From contig QZLH01000371.1 in NCBI GenBank assembly GCA_003833135.1, forward strand, positions 29,962 through 93,961: a stretch of DNA of 64,000 nucleotides. The letters run 5' to 3'. Positions 32,750 through 44,055 of the stretch are shown here, piece after piece. Every line of letters begins with the position of its first letter. The stretch's first letter is position 1. Origin of the DNA: Oehlia diaphana. Lineage: Eukaryota; Glomeromycota; Glomeromycetes; Glomerales; Glomeraceae. A program made the translations under genes and the position numbers. The notes beneath the pieces were generated by a model. That model saw only the letters and a list, made by a program, of their open reading frames with translations, was not told the origin of the DNA and did no database searches.

Positions 32750-33012
32750 AAATACCGAAAATACGTCAAAGATATTATTAAATGGCGTGACGTTCAATTA
32801 ACTGTTATGATTCTCAAAGCTTTACTAAGATTTCTTCTGGAAAATTCGCTTCGGTTTATGCTGCAGACTGAAATATGCGACAGTATTTGCAATTAAAAAA
32901 TTTCACAATAGTTGTTCTATGGAAATGATTATTAACGAGGTATGATTTTGTTTACATAATTTTTTTTTTTTTTTTTTTTTGACATTTAGATAAATTATAA
33001 CATTTTTTTTAG
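32750..33012 (+). pseudogene. kinase first-exon fragment K1' (inverted)
   Basis: Plus-strand copy of K2 exon 1 and intron 1. It begins at ACCGAAAATACG, runs through ISSGKFASVYAAD (glycine loop), then a TGA where K2 has Trp, the FAIKKF equivalent in a shifted frame and MIINE, followed by the same GTATGATTTTGTTTAC donor and T-run intron ending TTTTTTTTAG at about 33013. Nothing of exon 2 is recognisable. A 9 bp deletion before the glycine loop separates it from K2. With K1 it forms a head-to-head inverted junction. Confidence 0.75.
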
Positions 33013-34372
33013 GGTTTTTCATCCCATATAATAGTCACGTGCCATTATACGTGAATGTCATATGATATGATAAAAATGCTATTTTAGAGAAGGTTCTGCG
33101 CACCAGAAATCACCATTTCGACAAATACTTCCTGTCTGCAGTTGATTGTCTTGTATTCTATTACAGTACTATTTTTAATCATAGTACTGTACCATTATAC
33201 GTCCTTTATATTATATTGAACCTTAATATAACGTTATATCGAAATAATATAGGATAATCTATAAATTTAATTCTCTTTTGAGCTTCGTAGAAATAGTGTA
33301 ACCGCATAATTTATTTAGTAACGCATCTTCTTATAATGGTTATTCATACAGTAAGTGGTGATTGACATAGAAATGCTCGATGATATCAATGATATGCACC
33401 GCAAGCTTTATGCCGTGATACCGCTGTGATGCAATGCATTCCGCACGACATTTTTTTTTGGGGGGGCGTAACTCTGCGACGGGAGTATACTTATGTAAAT
33501 TAACTAAATTTGTGTAAATATGCGTAGGATCAGGTTTTGCGAAATTTATGTAAACTTACGTAGAGGATTACAACCTCATAGCAGGGCTACGAATTAGATA
33601 ATTTCAGGATGTATATGAAAAAATGAAACTTGAGATCATGCGTATCGCAAGAAATATTATAGGCAGTTTTATTGCCGCTAAATGGATAAGTTCAATGCAC
33701 AGAAGGAAATGACATCTTGGTATCTATCATTATATAAGACTTTGTAATACAATTATGTGATTCAATTCTTGTTTCTAATAAATAATAACAGTGTTATACC
33801 TAGTTTGACTTTAAATACGATAAAATAAAGTAACATTATTTTATTGGAAACTCTTTCCATGTGAAAGATCTGTTAACGGTTTCAAAAATAACGTAGAATT
33901 GTTTGAATCTCAAGGAAAACAAGATAGTAATTACAATGTCATGATTTTCCACAAAATATTATTTCGTTCGTGTATTTTCTTTTATTTGTCTAAAATATGT
34001 TAACATCATAATATAAAAAAAAAAAAATCGAAAATGATATATAAACAGTAAAAGTAAGAAGTGTTCAAATCGTATCAATATTCTATATAATGTGATATAT
34101 AATCATCATAAGAAATTCGTTATGACAAAGGATTTGCATAAAGCAAAGGAATTGCCGATCAGCGAAATTTTTGTGCAGAACTTTGATGTCAAGTGATAGA
34201 ATTTCAACTGTAAAAGCTAAAATCTAATTAAAAAAAAAAAAATTGGCCTAACTTGAAATTCGAAAATGATTATTCATAACTGGTTTAATGATTAAATATA
34301 AACCTATATAATAATTCTATAATAATTCGTTAATACAGAATATGAACAGTCTAGTTATTTCTAATTCGATAT
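33013..34372. other. intergenic DNA between K1' and K2
   Basis: No gene is seen. It includes a GC-richer patch at 33395-33600 (TGCACCGCAAGCTTTATGCC, GGGGGGGCGTAACTCTGCGA) and an imperfect foldback around ACAGTACTATTTTTAATCATAGTACTGTA near 33162. Confidence 0.5.
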
Positions 34373-35753
34373 TCAAACTTGACATGACAAACTATAGTTT
34401 TCTGATTCTTTTGTTATTTCACTTTCTTCGAAGTTGGCGATTGTATTATTTTTTTCGGGGCTAATACTTTTAAGTATAGTAACTATTTCGGAAATATCTG
34501 GCCTGTCATCTGGTTCAAGTTCCCAACATTCTATTTAAATAGGCATATTAAGATTAGATAATATTCTTATTACAAAAAAAAAAAATTAGAATATTAATCA
34601 TTATTAAGATTATACACTTACTCTGATAAAGCTTAACATATTCACCATTTGTGTTTGGGATAGGAATTTCTCTTTGACCATTAATGATGCGGATCTTTAA
34701 ACCAATTTCTGTTTCAGATTCGAAAGGTGGTTTACAACTCGTTAACTGCCAGAATAATACCGCTAAGCTATATATATCAGATTTTTTAGTTAAATCGACT
34801 GAGTGATCCTTAAGAATTTTGGGATCCATATAAAGCATTACGCCGTATGCTTTTTCTTTTTTATAAATAACTGATCCGTCTAAACGTGAACATCCAAAAT
34901 CTGCTATTTTTATCGTATGTTGATGTATCAAGATATTACCGGGATGCTAAATAAAAATTTATTAATTAAAATAAAATTTAAACTATAAAGCGAATATAAT
35001 GATTTTGAATAACTTACAAGATCTCCGTGTATGATTCCCTTATCATCATGTAACCATAAAATCGCACTTGCAATTTCTTTAGCAAAATCTAATTGATTTT
35101 TCCATTCAAATGTTATAGCATTATTCCTTAAATATTCTCCTAATGTTCCACCGTTCGCGTACTCAAGAACAAGCGAATAATTTTTTTCGTCTAAAAAAGT
35201 ATATGATTCTTTTAAAATAATTGATCACATAATTTTCAAAAACATTGTACCCAGATCCTTCTGAACGATTGTGATCGTGCAGTTGTCAACTAGATCAGTT
35301 CTAGAACTGGACACGTTGCGTGGCAACAATAATCTCCAATCATCCAGATATATTTTTTATTTACTTATAGAATTATTATTACTTTACCTTTAAATTTCGT
35401 AACTCCACAAAATTTAATTATATTTGGATGAAAATCAACCTTTTCCGTTAAAAATACCTAAAAATAAAAATGTATGATTTGTCTAAATATCAAAAAAAAA
35501 AAAAAAAAAAAATTTACGTAAACAAAAATCATACCTCATTAAAAATTTCTTCCATAGAACAACTATTGCGAAATTTTTTAATTGCAAATATTGTCGCATT
35601 TTTCCAGTCTGCAGCATAAACTGAAGCGAATCCTCCAGAAGAAATCTCAGTAAGTTTCTTAAAGTTTTGAGGTTCATAACATTTGATTTGTAACGTCACG
35701 TCATCTAATAATATCTTTAGCGTATTTTCGGTATCAGTTTCGAGGCGTAGCAG
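34373..35753 (-). CDS. TKL-type protein kinase K2, five exons
   Basis: Minus-strand exons: 35535-35753 (5' limit uncertain), 35388-35457, 35018-35190, 34622-34946 and 34373-34530. All junctions are GT..AG and keep frame to TGA. Motifs: glycine loop ISSGGFASVYAADW, beta3 FAIKKF, helix C MEEIFNE, hinge LVLEYANGGTLGEYL, catalytic IIHGDLHPGNIL (HGD, so non-RD), metal-binding ADFGCS, YMDPKIL in place of APE, KSDIYSLAVLFWQLTS and CWELEPDDRPDI. It should phosphorylate Ser/Thr or Tyr of unknown targets. Exons 2 and 3 are exactly the lengths of K3's (70 and 173 nt). No ATG precedes the kinase motifs in frame. The aligned K3 start ATGATATCATTAGATGA is AAGATATTATTAGATGA here. An undetected upstream exon ending at ATTATAG or loss of the start are both possible. 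Confidence 0.8.
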
Positions 35754-35929
35754 CTATAATTAGATATTGGGCGTATTTGATGATGCAGATAATGCACATA
35801 TTGGGCGTTTTGATGATGCAAAATGATGGCCAATCCAATGATCATGATCAGAAGTTATTTTCAGCCCACTTTTAAAAAAAAAACCATTTAAATATCGGCC
35901 TTTGATGGTAGTTGTGGCGCAGTTTTTTC
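35754..35929. other. K2 5' region with short direct repeats
   Basis: ATATTGGGCGTATTTGATGATGCA and ATATTGGGCGTTTTGATGATGCA are adjacent direct repeats near 35765 and 35799. The position suggests promoter DNA of K2, but no TATA box is assigned. Confidence 0.5.
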
Positions 35930-36470
35930 TTTAGGCTTTCGAGTTTCTTTCGTTTTGGAATGGGAGTTAATTATAAAATTATTAAACTTATAAATTTTTA
36001 ACACCGGGAATAACTCAAATAACGGCAAAATGTGTTTTTAATGTTGACCAGAATAAAAGAATGATAATTTCTAAATATGACAATTAAAGGAAATGAAAAG
36101 GTAGTTTTTAGAAATTTGACAAAAAGAAGTGAAAAGTGTATAATTTTTAACGATGTGTAAATATAACCAAAATAAAAGAAATATAATTTTTAAAAAACTG
36201 GAAAAGACCGCCGAAATAAAATTGTATGAAATTCGCTATATATATAATTTTTGTTATGTTACGCTACAGCTGCATACATTAGGTCGGCAAATCACATTTG
36301 AGATTTTCAGTATGAAAATTATGTGCACTTTCTTTTAGTATTTTTACAAGATTTCGATTATTCTGTTTATTATTAACAGTATATTTTATTAAATCAATTA
36401 AGTAAATAATTTAATAATTTATATTCTATCATTTTTTTGGATCTTTTAAGAATAATAAAAATTGACTATA
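35930..36470. repeat. kinase upstream block, second copy (empty MITE site)
   Basis: Direct-orientation duplicate of 31170-31795 without the 139 bp MITE. It begins GGCGCAGTTTTTTCTTTAGG on the plus strand, which on the minus strand is the CTGCGCC motif that also precedes K3. The short plus-strand frame at 36153-36338 has no support as a gene. Confidence 0.65.
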
Positions 36471-38030
36471 TAATTGTAATTATCCTTCGGACAATCTGTT
36501 TCGCATTTTTTATTTTCTTCATTTGAAATTAATTATACTATTAACACTCGATGATTTGCTATCAAGCTTGTTACCAACTTGATAATAAATATGATGACCA
36601 AAAATTAGATATGATTCTTATCAAAAAAGTATTTTTTATTAATTACTGTACAAGATTTTTAAATTTTAAATAAAACAATTTATTAAGAAACATTATTGTC
36701 ACTTAAATAGATAATATGTAATCAAATTATTTGTTATTCGTGAACTGTATACTCAAAAAATAATTTAATTAAAGTATTGCTGTTAATCAGGGAAAGTAGA
36801 GAGTTTACAGAATTATATAATAAATACTTTACAAATATGGGAATTATGTTCTTTTAATAATATCTATTTAAAAAATCCAATTCCATCATTAATATAAATA
36901 TTATAAGTTTTATTTCATTGATTATTATCTGTTATATTTTATTAAATTGTATTTATCTGTTATTGGATACAATTGATTTTATATTATTTTTTTCGACGTA
37001 AATTTTTCATTTTTTTCCTTGGTAAAAAAATAAATCCACTTATTCACTCTATCTTTCACATAAACCATTGATAAACATTAGTTTAATGATAAAAAAAAGT
37101 TAATTTATGCTCGCTTTGTTCTTGTTAAACTTGATTTTTACATTTAATTTAAGACCAAAAAATCTTTAGTAATACTATTAATTATATGATTATCCTAATC
37201 TAAATCTTGACTAGCGCTTTTTGTTTTTGTATTTTCATTGTAATATATTGTGTATATAAGTTATACCTAATAAAGAAATGAGTATATCTATTTAAAAAAG
37301 GGCTTTACATAATTTAGCTATTCACATTTCTTATTGCGGTATAAAATGCCAGTGGTATCACACAGAATTGCAATTTATACAAAGAAATACGACTTTTCAA
37401 CTTTCAAGTCTATTTTTTGAACTTTTACTCGTTAAATTATACTTTTTCGTTTTGGTCTATTGACTTGGGCATTTGTTGTAATTTTACTTCTATAATTTTA
37501 ACTTCTACCATTCCAAAAACGAATTTTCCGAGACTATTCAATTATTTTATTACATAACGTCATCGGGAATAAACTTTTCAACCTCAAATTTCGTTAAAAA
37601 ATTATACATATACCAATATATGCTTTACATTCCTTTTATTCTGTGTTAATACAAAGGTACAATTTGCTTTTATTTCTGTGTTAAAATTATATTCCTTTTC
37701 GTTCTTTGAGTTTAAAATTATGTAAAATCAATTACCTCAACTACAATATACAGAAACTCTATTAGAACACCAGAAAGCCTAAAGAAACACCAGTTGATAA
37801 AATTTTATTAGTGAATTAAAAATTGTTATGGAAAACTGCGCCACAACAGAAGAAGCCGGCGTTTATATGGTTTTTTTTTATCACGTGGCTGGAGATTTAC
37901 CCCGCACGAATCAAAAACTATATCAGATCACATAATATACGCTGTGTCACACAAAAACTTATTCCAACCATATATGTGCATAATAATACCGTAATAGCTG
38001 CTCCTCGAAGAGTATACCGATGATAGCCTG
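36471..38030. other. AT-rich DNA and probable K3 promoter region
   Basis: No gene is seen. GAAAGCCTAAAGAAACACCA and GGAAAACTGCGCCACAAC at 37775-37848 match the K2 upstream block in inverted orientation. GTAATAGCTGCTCCTCGAAGAGTATACCG just before K3 matches the corresponding parts of K2 and K4, so homology extends upstream of the chosen ATG. CATTTGAAATTAATTATACTATT at 36520 recurs at 45214. Confidence 0.5.
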
Positions 38031-39322
38031 ATGATATCATTAGATGATAAGATATTGCAAATAATTCGTCGTCATGAACCTCAAGACTTTAAAAATTTTG
38101 CTGAGATCAGTTTGGAAGGAACCGCTTTGGTTCATATTGTAGACTGGAAAAATACAAAAGTTGTAATTAAAAAGCTCGTCAAAAGTTCTATTAAAGAAGC
38201 CATTAATGAGGTACATTTACTAAATATATATTAAATTTTTTACCCAAGATGTTATTTTTGTATAATATCTTATATTTCCCTGTAGATTTGTTTAACGGGT
38301 TTAATTGGTCCTTATCCAAATATAATCACATTCTATGGAGTTACGAAATTAGAAGGTATAGTAAATTTTATTTATTAATTTATAGTGATTTATATTTACA
38401 TGTTTAATATTCTTAATATTCTTTAGATGAAAAACAATATTCTCTTGTTCTTGAATACGCGGACAGTGGGACGTTAGGAAAATATTTAAGGGATGATACT
38501 ATAACTTTTAAATGGGAGAACCAACTGAAGTTTGCTAAAGAAATTGCAAGTGCGATCTTATGGTTACATGATGATAAAGGAATAATACACGGAGATCTTG
38601 TAAATATATCCATATTATTTTATGAACTATAGAGCGTTACTGATTCGTTATATTGTGTTATTAATATATTCTTTTTTTTTTTAGCATCCCAATAATATCT
38701 TAATACATAAAGATACAATAAAATTAGCAGATTTTGGACGTTCATGCTTAAAAGGCTCAAAATGTTATAATACCGAAGTATGGGGTGTAATACCTTACGT
38801 GGATCCTAAAATGCTTGATCGTAAAACTTTATATAAATTAAACGAGAAATCAGATATATATAGTTTGGGAGTTATATTTTGGGAATTAACAAGTCGTTCA
38901 TTCCCTTTTAATTATGAAACGAAAGATAATCATATTGTCATGTTAGAAATTCTTAATGGTGTAAGAGAAAAACCTATTCCAAACACGAATGTTAAATTTA
39001 TTGAATTTTATCAAAGTAAGTATGAAAATAATTCGATTCCTTTTGAACTACTGTAGTATAAATTTTCTTGTTATTGCAAACTAATAACGATTTATTTGAA
39101 CGGATAGAATGTTGGGAGCAAGAACCAGATAAACGACCAAATATTCGTCAAGTAAATTCAGAAATTAATAGTATTGATTCTGAAAACAATAATAATGTAT
39201 GTACCGTTTTTTATTCTAAAGAAAAGAAAACGAGTGAAGAAATTGAAATTGAAGATTCTGACTTGTCAAATTGCGATAAAGAATGTGATTTAAATGCGAT
39301 TATGACTTTCCAAGATTCTTAG
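38031..39322 (+). CDS. TKL-type protein kinase K3, five exons, 322 aa
   Basis: Exons 38031-38210, 38286-38355, 38427-38599, 38685-39015 and 39108-39322 join to an uninterrupted 969 nt frame. All introns have GT..AG; the last has a CTAATAAC branch site at 39081. Motifs in order: the glycine-loop position reads ISLEGTALVHIVDW, so the GxGxxG pattern is lost; beta3 VVIKKL; helix C EAINE; hinge LVLEYADSGTLGKYL; IIHGDLHPNNIL (HGD, non-RD); ADFGRS; YVDPKML instead of APE; KSDIYSLGVIFWELTS; KCWEQEPDKRPNI. The acidic tail ends EDSDLSNCDKECDL. A Ser/Thr or Tyr signalling kinase of the Rhizophagus expansion is likely. The glycine-loop loss leaves doubt about activity. The ATG chosen is the first in frame and follows a TGA. 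Confidence 0.9.
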
Positions 39323-40193
39323 ATTAATTCATCATACAGTATATTACTTTTTTTTTGAATTTTGTTATAATGATTTCAAATAAATGTTATTTTCTTTTTT
39401 TATCTTAAAATTTTTTACACGAAAATTTATTTTTTGTGTACAGTCTGATTGTGTATCATTCAATAAACAAATAATTTTTTAAAATGGGCATAAACTTTCA
39501 AAAGTAATCTTCAGTCCTCGTAAATCCGATTTTTAAATTTTAATGTAAAAGTACGTATATGTTGATAAATCAAAGCTTGTTGTGATTGACGTATAATATT
39601 ATTAGTAACCCCTCAACCCAATATTATAGAAGTAACAAACAACCTGAGCGAACAGTGCTTGACATCTAATTGGATATATATTCAAATGTCTAATAAATTT
39701 TTTGAGCATAAGAAAAAAAAGTCTAATTAGCTTCTATTTAATTTACTCAAAAATAGAATGAACTTATTTATTAATAGTGAGTAATTTCTATTTTATTTCA
39801 AAAAATAAAAAAATCCTTGAAAAAAAAATATTTTATATTCATTAATTGACCAACTTCTACCTATTTCAAAATTAACTATTTTTATATTGAACGTTGAATA
39901 TTTTTATTTGAACTAATAAATTTGATTTATATCGTTTCATCAAGGCAATGGTTAAATCATTATGATTTGTTAATTACGTTCAATTGAATTTTATATATTA
40001 AATGTTTATTATAAAAAAAATAAAAAAAATAACGTGTTATAAATTTGCGCAATACTACATAACAAACATAAATCTCAAATTTATATATTATATTCTTTAC
40101 GTTTCGCCCAACTTAGATCTACTTTTAGTTTTTCTAGATTACCTTTTTTGGGGACTTCAAACTATTCTAAATGTTAATAAGGGATGATATGCG
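39323..40193. other. 3' flank of K3, AT-rich
   Basis: No gene is seen. T-rich DNA directly after the K3 stop may carry its polyadenylation signals (AAATAAATG near 39379). Confidence 0.5.
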
Positions 40194-40760
40194 GGTATGT
40201 GATCGTGAAAAGGGTAGAGAAAGTAAAGAGAGATTTCGAAAATTTACAAACACAAACACTAACAAAAGCGCAAATGAGTCTTGAAGCATCTTTACTAACC
40301 GTTAAACTTTAAGTAAGTTATTAATTATGCAAGGAACATTATAATAAATTAGTTTGCTATGATCGCAATATGAAAAGATCTTAAAAGACGTAATGATACA
40401 ACAAAGGATACTGCTTATCATGGAAAGAATATTCAAGAAAAAAGAGATCAAGAAAATAATGTAATTACTATAAAACATTTAGAATTTCAAATTAAGGAAC
40501 TTGAAAAGAATTGGAGGAGTCAACAAAAAAATGGCAGCAATAACGGTAATGTACAATTAGAATTTTTAATTATTCATTATTACTATCATATTTATTTCTA
40601 ACTAAATCTACACAGTTTTCTAATTTTCTTAATAGCCAAATGGAACGTATGTCACGGGTTACATTATCAACATCAACGAGAAGGAAATTCACCAATTCAA
40701 AATGTTGATAAATTTGTTTGCTTGGATGAAACTCGTGATCCAGAACTTTGTGGTTTTTGA
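40194..40760 (+). pseudogene. coiled-coil protein relic
   Basis: A plus-strand segment reads TKDTAYHGKNIQEKRDQENN, then IKHLEFQIKELEKNWRSQQK with heptad-like spacing. It ends NGSNNG at a GGTAATG donor (about 40545). After a TTCTTAATAG acceptor (about 40637) comes KWNVCHGLHYQHQREGNSPI and VDKFVCLDETRDPELCGF before TGA. The first part is preceded by other short pieces in different frames. I do not recognise the family. Intact splice signals but no continuous 5' part suggest a truncated or decaying gene. Confidence 0.4.
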
Positions 40761-41368
40761 CATTTTATTTAGATCTATGAATCTCCGATGAAAAAAAAAT
40801 AAAAAAAATACACCTAATACAAAAGTAATTATGCTGTCATCAAATGGCAGCATCACGAAACAAACATGTTAGTGGGGCCAAAGCTGTATTGGACTATAAA
40901 TGACTGGTGAGTACTTTTTTTAGTTCGAAATTTAATTGCGACGCCGACGCATCTATACTATGTGATAGGTAAAAAAAAATTAAATATCAAAGTTCAAACT
41001 AGAACGACCTCAATTTACAATTGGTTAATTTTAATTTTATTTTTATTTTTATAACCATGTGAACTAGATTACAGAAAGATAAACAAGAACTATCTATAAA
41101 GAAGTCAAACGTTATCTAATACTACGCTATAATCAACCCGCCCGAGAGCAGGTGCCACCCTGGTGTGTTTTTAAGGAACTGTGAAGGATCGAAGGGGGCA
41201 TTCCTAACACTCTATTTACAATTGGTTAAATTTAAGTGTCACAAACAAAACATGACAATCTATATCACGTGATCAGGAAAAAATGTGTGTAATCTATTGA
41301 AGTCACTACTGACCCCTGTTTTCACTTCGAGATATAAAAATTAAAAATAAAAAATAAAAAAAAAATCA
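40761..41368. other. intergenic DNA
   Basis: A GC-richer patch (CCCGCCCGAGAGCAGGTGCCAC near 41139) and a CACGTG near 41267. No gene is recognised. Confidence 0.45.
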
Positions 41369-41707
41369 ATGGAAAACTTATCCCCTTACTTACCTCCTTT
41401 ATCAAAAGTTTTTTCTAAACAAACTAGCGAGGATAATATGGATAGTACAATGTATATCACTTCCAATAGTGAAGAATCAGCACAAACTGAATCAACACGA
41501 AAATCTGCTCCCGGTAGTATAAAATCAACACAACAAATCGCTTAGTATTGGTATTACAGAATGTCTTCGTGATCCAGACTTTCTCAGTAATTTCGTGAGT
41601 TTGTTAAAGACGTTCTCTGAATGTGACTTTTTGCTCAGCTAGGCGTGTAGCCGAAGTGATTCCTACTTATTGTAATGCCGTAGTATACATAGTAATTTAT
41701 TAATTAT
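41369..41707 (+). pseudogene. 5' part of a PD-(D/E)XK-like gene
   Basis: ATG 41369 opens a 58-codon frame (MENLSPYLPPLSKVFSKQTS ... SIKSTQQIA, TAG 41543-41545). The other frame then continues SLSIGITECLRDPDFLSNFV and SLLKTFSECDFLLS, and after another shift ARRVAEVIPTYCNAVV, reaching the left border of an LTR at 41708. The N-terminus is Ser/Thr-rich. These blocks precede in order the nuclease-like part that resumes after the LTR at 42560, and I infer one ancestral gene. Two frame changes plus the LTR make it a pseudogene. The join across the LTR is inference. Confidence 0.55.
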
Positions 41708-42490
41708 TGGGCGCAGTATTATATTTAAACTTAGTATATAAATTTTATTTTATTTAATTTAGTTAGTTTATTTTATCATGTGAGTCCGAAATGACTCTAA
41801 ACTAAGATATTATTTAAGGACCAATTAGAGTCCGCGACGACGTTAAACTATGGGATAAGAAAGGACTAATCATGATCAGGAATGACGTTAAATTAGCAGA
41901 TCATTCAAACCAGGTGATCTAGAATATCAGGTATTACAGTAGATCATGAGTTAATTTTATGGAAATAATTTCACGAATTGTTGAAAATAATGGAAATAAT
42001 TTTATGAATTGTTGCAAATAATGGAAGTAACTTTGAAAATTATTGAAAATAATGGAAATAATTTTATGAATTGTTGCAAATAATAGAAGTAATTCTGTGA
42101 ATTGTTGAAAAGGGTTGAAATAATTTGCGAAAATTGTAATATTTTATGGACAAAATGTTGGAATTTGAAATAAAGAATGGACAATTTGTAGATTAAATCT
42201 TTGCGCAGTATCTAGATTGATAAGGATAATCTTTTTGAAAGGACTAACAATTATAAATAGCCGGTATAATTGACTACCCCAAAAAGGAGGAAATTTTCTG
42301 AAAAATGGAGAGTTAAAATTTTAGAAATAGAAAAATTATTATATTTTACAAATTCATATACTAATAATTTATTTATAATTAAACGTAATTAAACCAAGCA
42401 TATTATTGTATTTATTTATTTTATTAATAAAGAGTAATTTGTTGAGGCCTAAGGTGGCAACGTGTATTATCACGGGCTTAGGTCGTCACA
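41708..42490 (+). mobile_element. solo LTR, 783 bp
   Basis: It begins TGGGCGCAGTATT and ends GGCTTAGGTCGTCACA, giving TG..CA borders, flanked by the direct repeat TTAT on both sides (41704-41707 and 42491-42494). Internal landmarks fit an LTR: a TATAAAT box at 42252, and AATAAA at 42426 followed by TTGAGGCCTAAGGTGGCAAC and GTGTATTATCACGGG. No internal retroelement genes are next to it. A related LTR in the opposite orientation lies at 47157-47934. Its insertion separates the two parts of the nuclease-like gene. Confidence 0.8.
41958..42125 (+). repeat. minisatellite within the LTR
   Basis: Five units of about 32-35 bp of the type TGGAAATAATTTTATGAATT, GTTG(C/A)AAATAA, with point differences. 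They lie upstream of the TATA box, where LTR enhancer repeats are commonly found. Confidence 0.75.
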
Positions 42491-42559
42491 TTATTTAAAT
42501 GGTACGCTAAGTTAACGTTTCTCTTAATAACTCAATACTTACAGCTTAAATTCATATAG

Positions 42560-43416
42560 TTAATATTCCGCAAGAGGCGAAAGCGTACATTATTCCAGAA
42601 ATCAAACGTACTGATCTCGAAAAGCTCCACTTAAATATTAATGAATTAAGTAATGATAATATTATTAAAGCCTTCATCTTTAAACTTCATCAAGCCGTTA
42701 AAAACTCGGAATTAAAAGTAGACACGGCTGATACTTTTGCTGATGTGTTGGTAGCCCATTTAATATTTCGTACAGTCAACTTTGATCAATGGCCCATGGT
42801 GATTGAGTTAGTATTGAGTTGGTATTGGTAGAAATATCTTTTGTTTGTTCTATACTGGTATTTTATTGGTACCATTGCATCCAAACTTAGATTACGTCCA
42901 AAGCTCGAATTTACCGTTGGCAGTGCAACTTTGATAGCACTCGTTATTTTTTAGGAAAATATGCCGTGTTGGCTATTGAGGTCTAAATATTTTTGATTGT
43001 TTGACAAATCCATATTTTCATTGTCCCATTAATCCAAATGATCTTTTTTTAATAGGATAGACATATAAAACATATAAAAAATGTCAAACCAAACTATGAA
43101 TATGGGGAATCTCAAATAGCTGGAGAGATAATTGCATGTGGGAATGAAAACTTGCGTGTTGCTAGAAATCTTTTTGAAATGCATATATATGTAATTCGTG
43201 TAGTTTTTACATATGTTACATTTTACCATGCTCGAATCCCAAGAAAGTATTGGTATGAACTTGCTGCAGGTTGTCCACGACGGCAGTCAATTACAGTAGA
43301 TAGGTATCCAGGAGATGGATAGTGATCCGTTAAATGGGTTTGATCTTGCAACCCAGAAGGAAGAGAAGCTGTGATTAATGCATTATGCAAAATTTGTGAA
43401 AGAATTAGAACATAGA
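42560..43416 (+). pseudogene. 3' part of a PD-(D/E)XK-like gene
   Basis: After the LTR a long frame reads PQEAKAYIIPEIKRTDLEKL, LNINELSNDNIIKAFIFKLH, VDTADTFADVLVAHLIFRTV and QWPMVIE. After a break come RPKLEFTVGSATLIALVIF and LAIE. An intron 42982-43054 (GAG|GTCTAA..TTAATAG|GAT) leads to DRHIKHIKNVKPNYEYGESQ, IAGEIIACGNENLRV, IYVIRVVFTYVTFYHARIPR and KYWYELAAGCPRRQSI, then stops and PEGREAVINALCKI. The order E-D-(K)-H...YGE.QIAGEI...TFY.A.IP..YW matches a nuclease-like domain I recall from Crinkler-type and other expanded Rhizophagus proteins. The E-x-K lysine is Arg here. Stops and frame changes show it is dead. Confidence 0.65.
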
Positions 43417-44055
43417 TGAAAATCTTTTCTCTTGAATCATGCAGTCTTTTGGACTCTGAAGTTAAAAAAAGTTAGACAATTTTACTGTAGGTATCATCAC
43501 GTATTTGGTACAATTTTAGTTATCATGCTGATTTTACAATAAAGAACTCTATATACCTATGCAATTAATGGTTTCATTGATCCTGGTATTGATAGTCATT
43601 TCTAACGATACAAACTTAGCAAGAGCATTTTTTAGGCAAGGAAAATAATTAATTCAAATTTTAATGGAGAAAAATTTTTAGGTTTATTATATAAGACATA
43701 AGGGGATGGCCAGAGATGACGTATTTTAAATTTTAGGATTTTTGACCCCCCCCCTCCCCATGTCATCATTCATTTTAGGAAATGTAAAATTAAACACAAT
43801 TCTGGCTAGAATTATATTAACTACAAGTGTCTAGATGTGTAACATCATCATGGTCTTAACCCCCCTCTCCTCCCCTAACATAAATCATGAGATATCTGTA
43901 TCGCTAATAAAAAATATTGAAACCGTTTTTTCTATAGCATAATCTTGCAAAAATCAGCTATAAATCGTTAAATCTCTAAATCGACAAAATTCTAAATCAT
44001 GGTTTGATAAGGATATACTGCTTAACTATTGGAAAATTATGTTGAATAATATGTG
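43417..44055. other. intergenic DNA with C-rich runs
   Basis: CCCCCCCCCTCCCC at about 43746 and CCCCCCTCTCCTCCCC at about 43860 stand out in AT-rich DNA. No gene is recognised. Confidence 0.5.
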
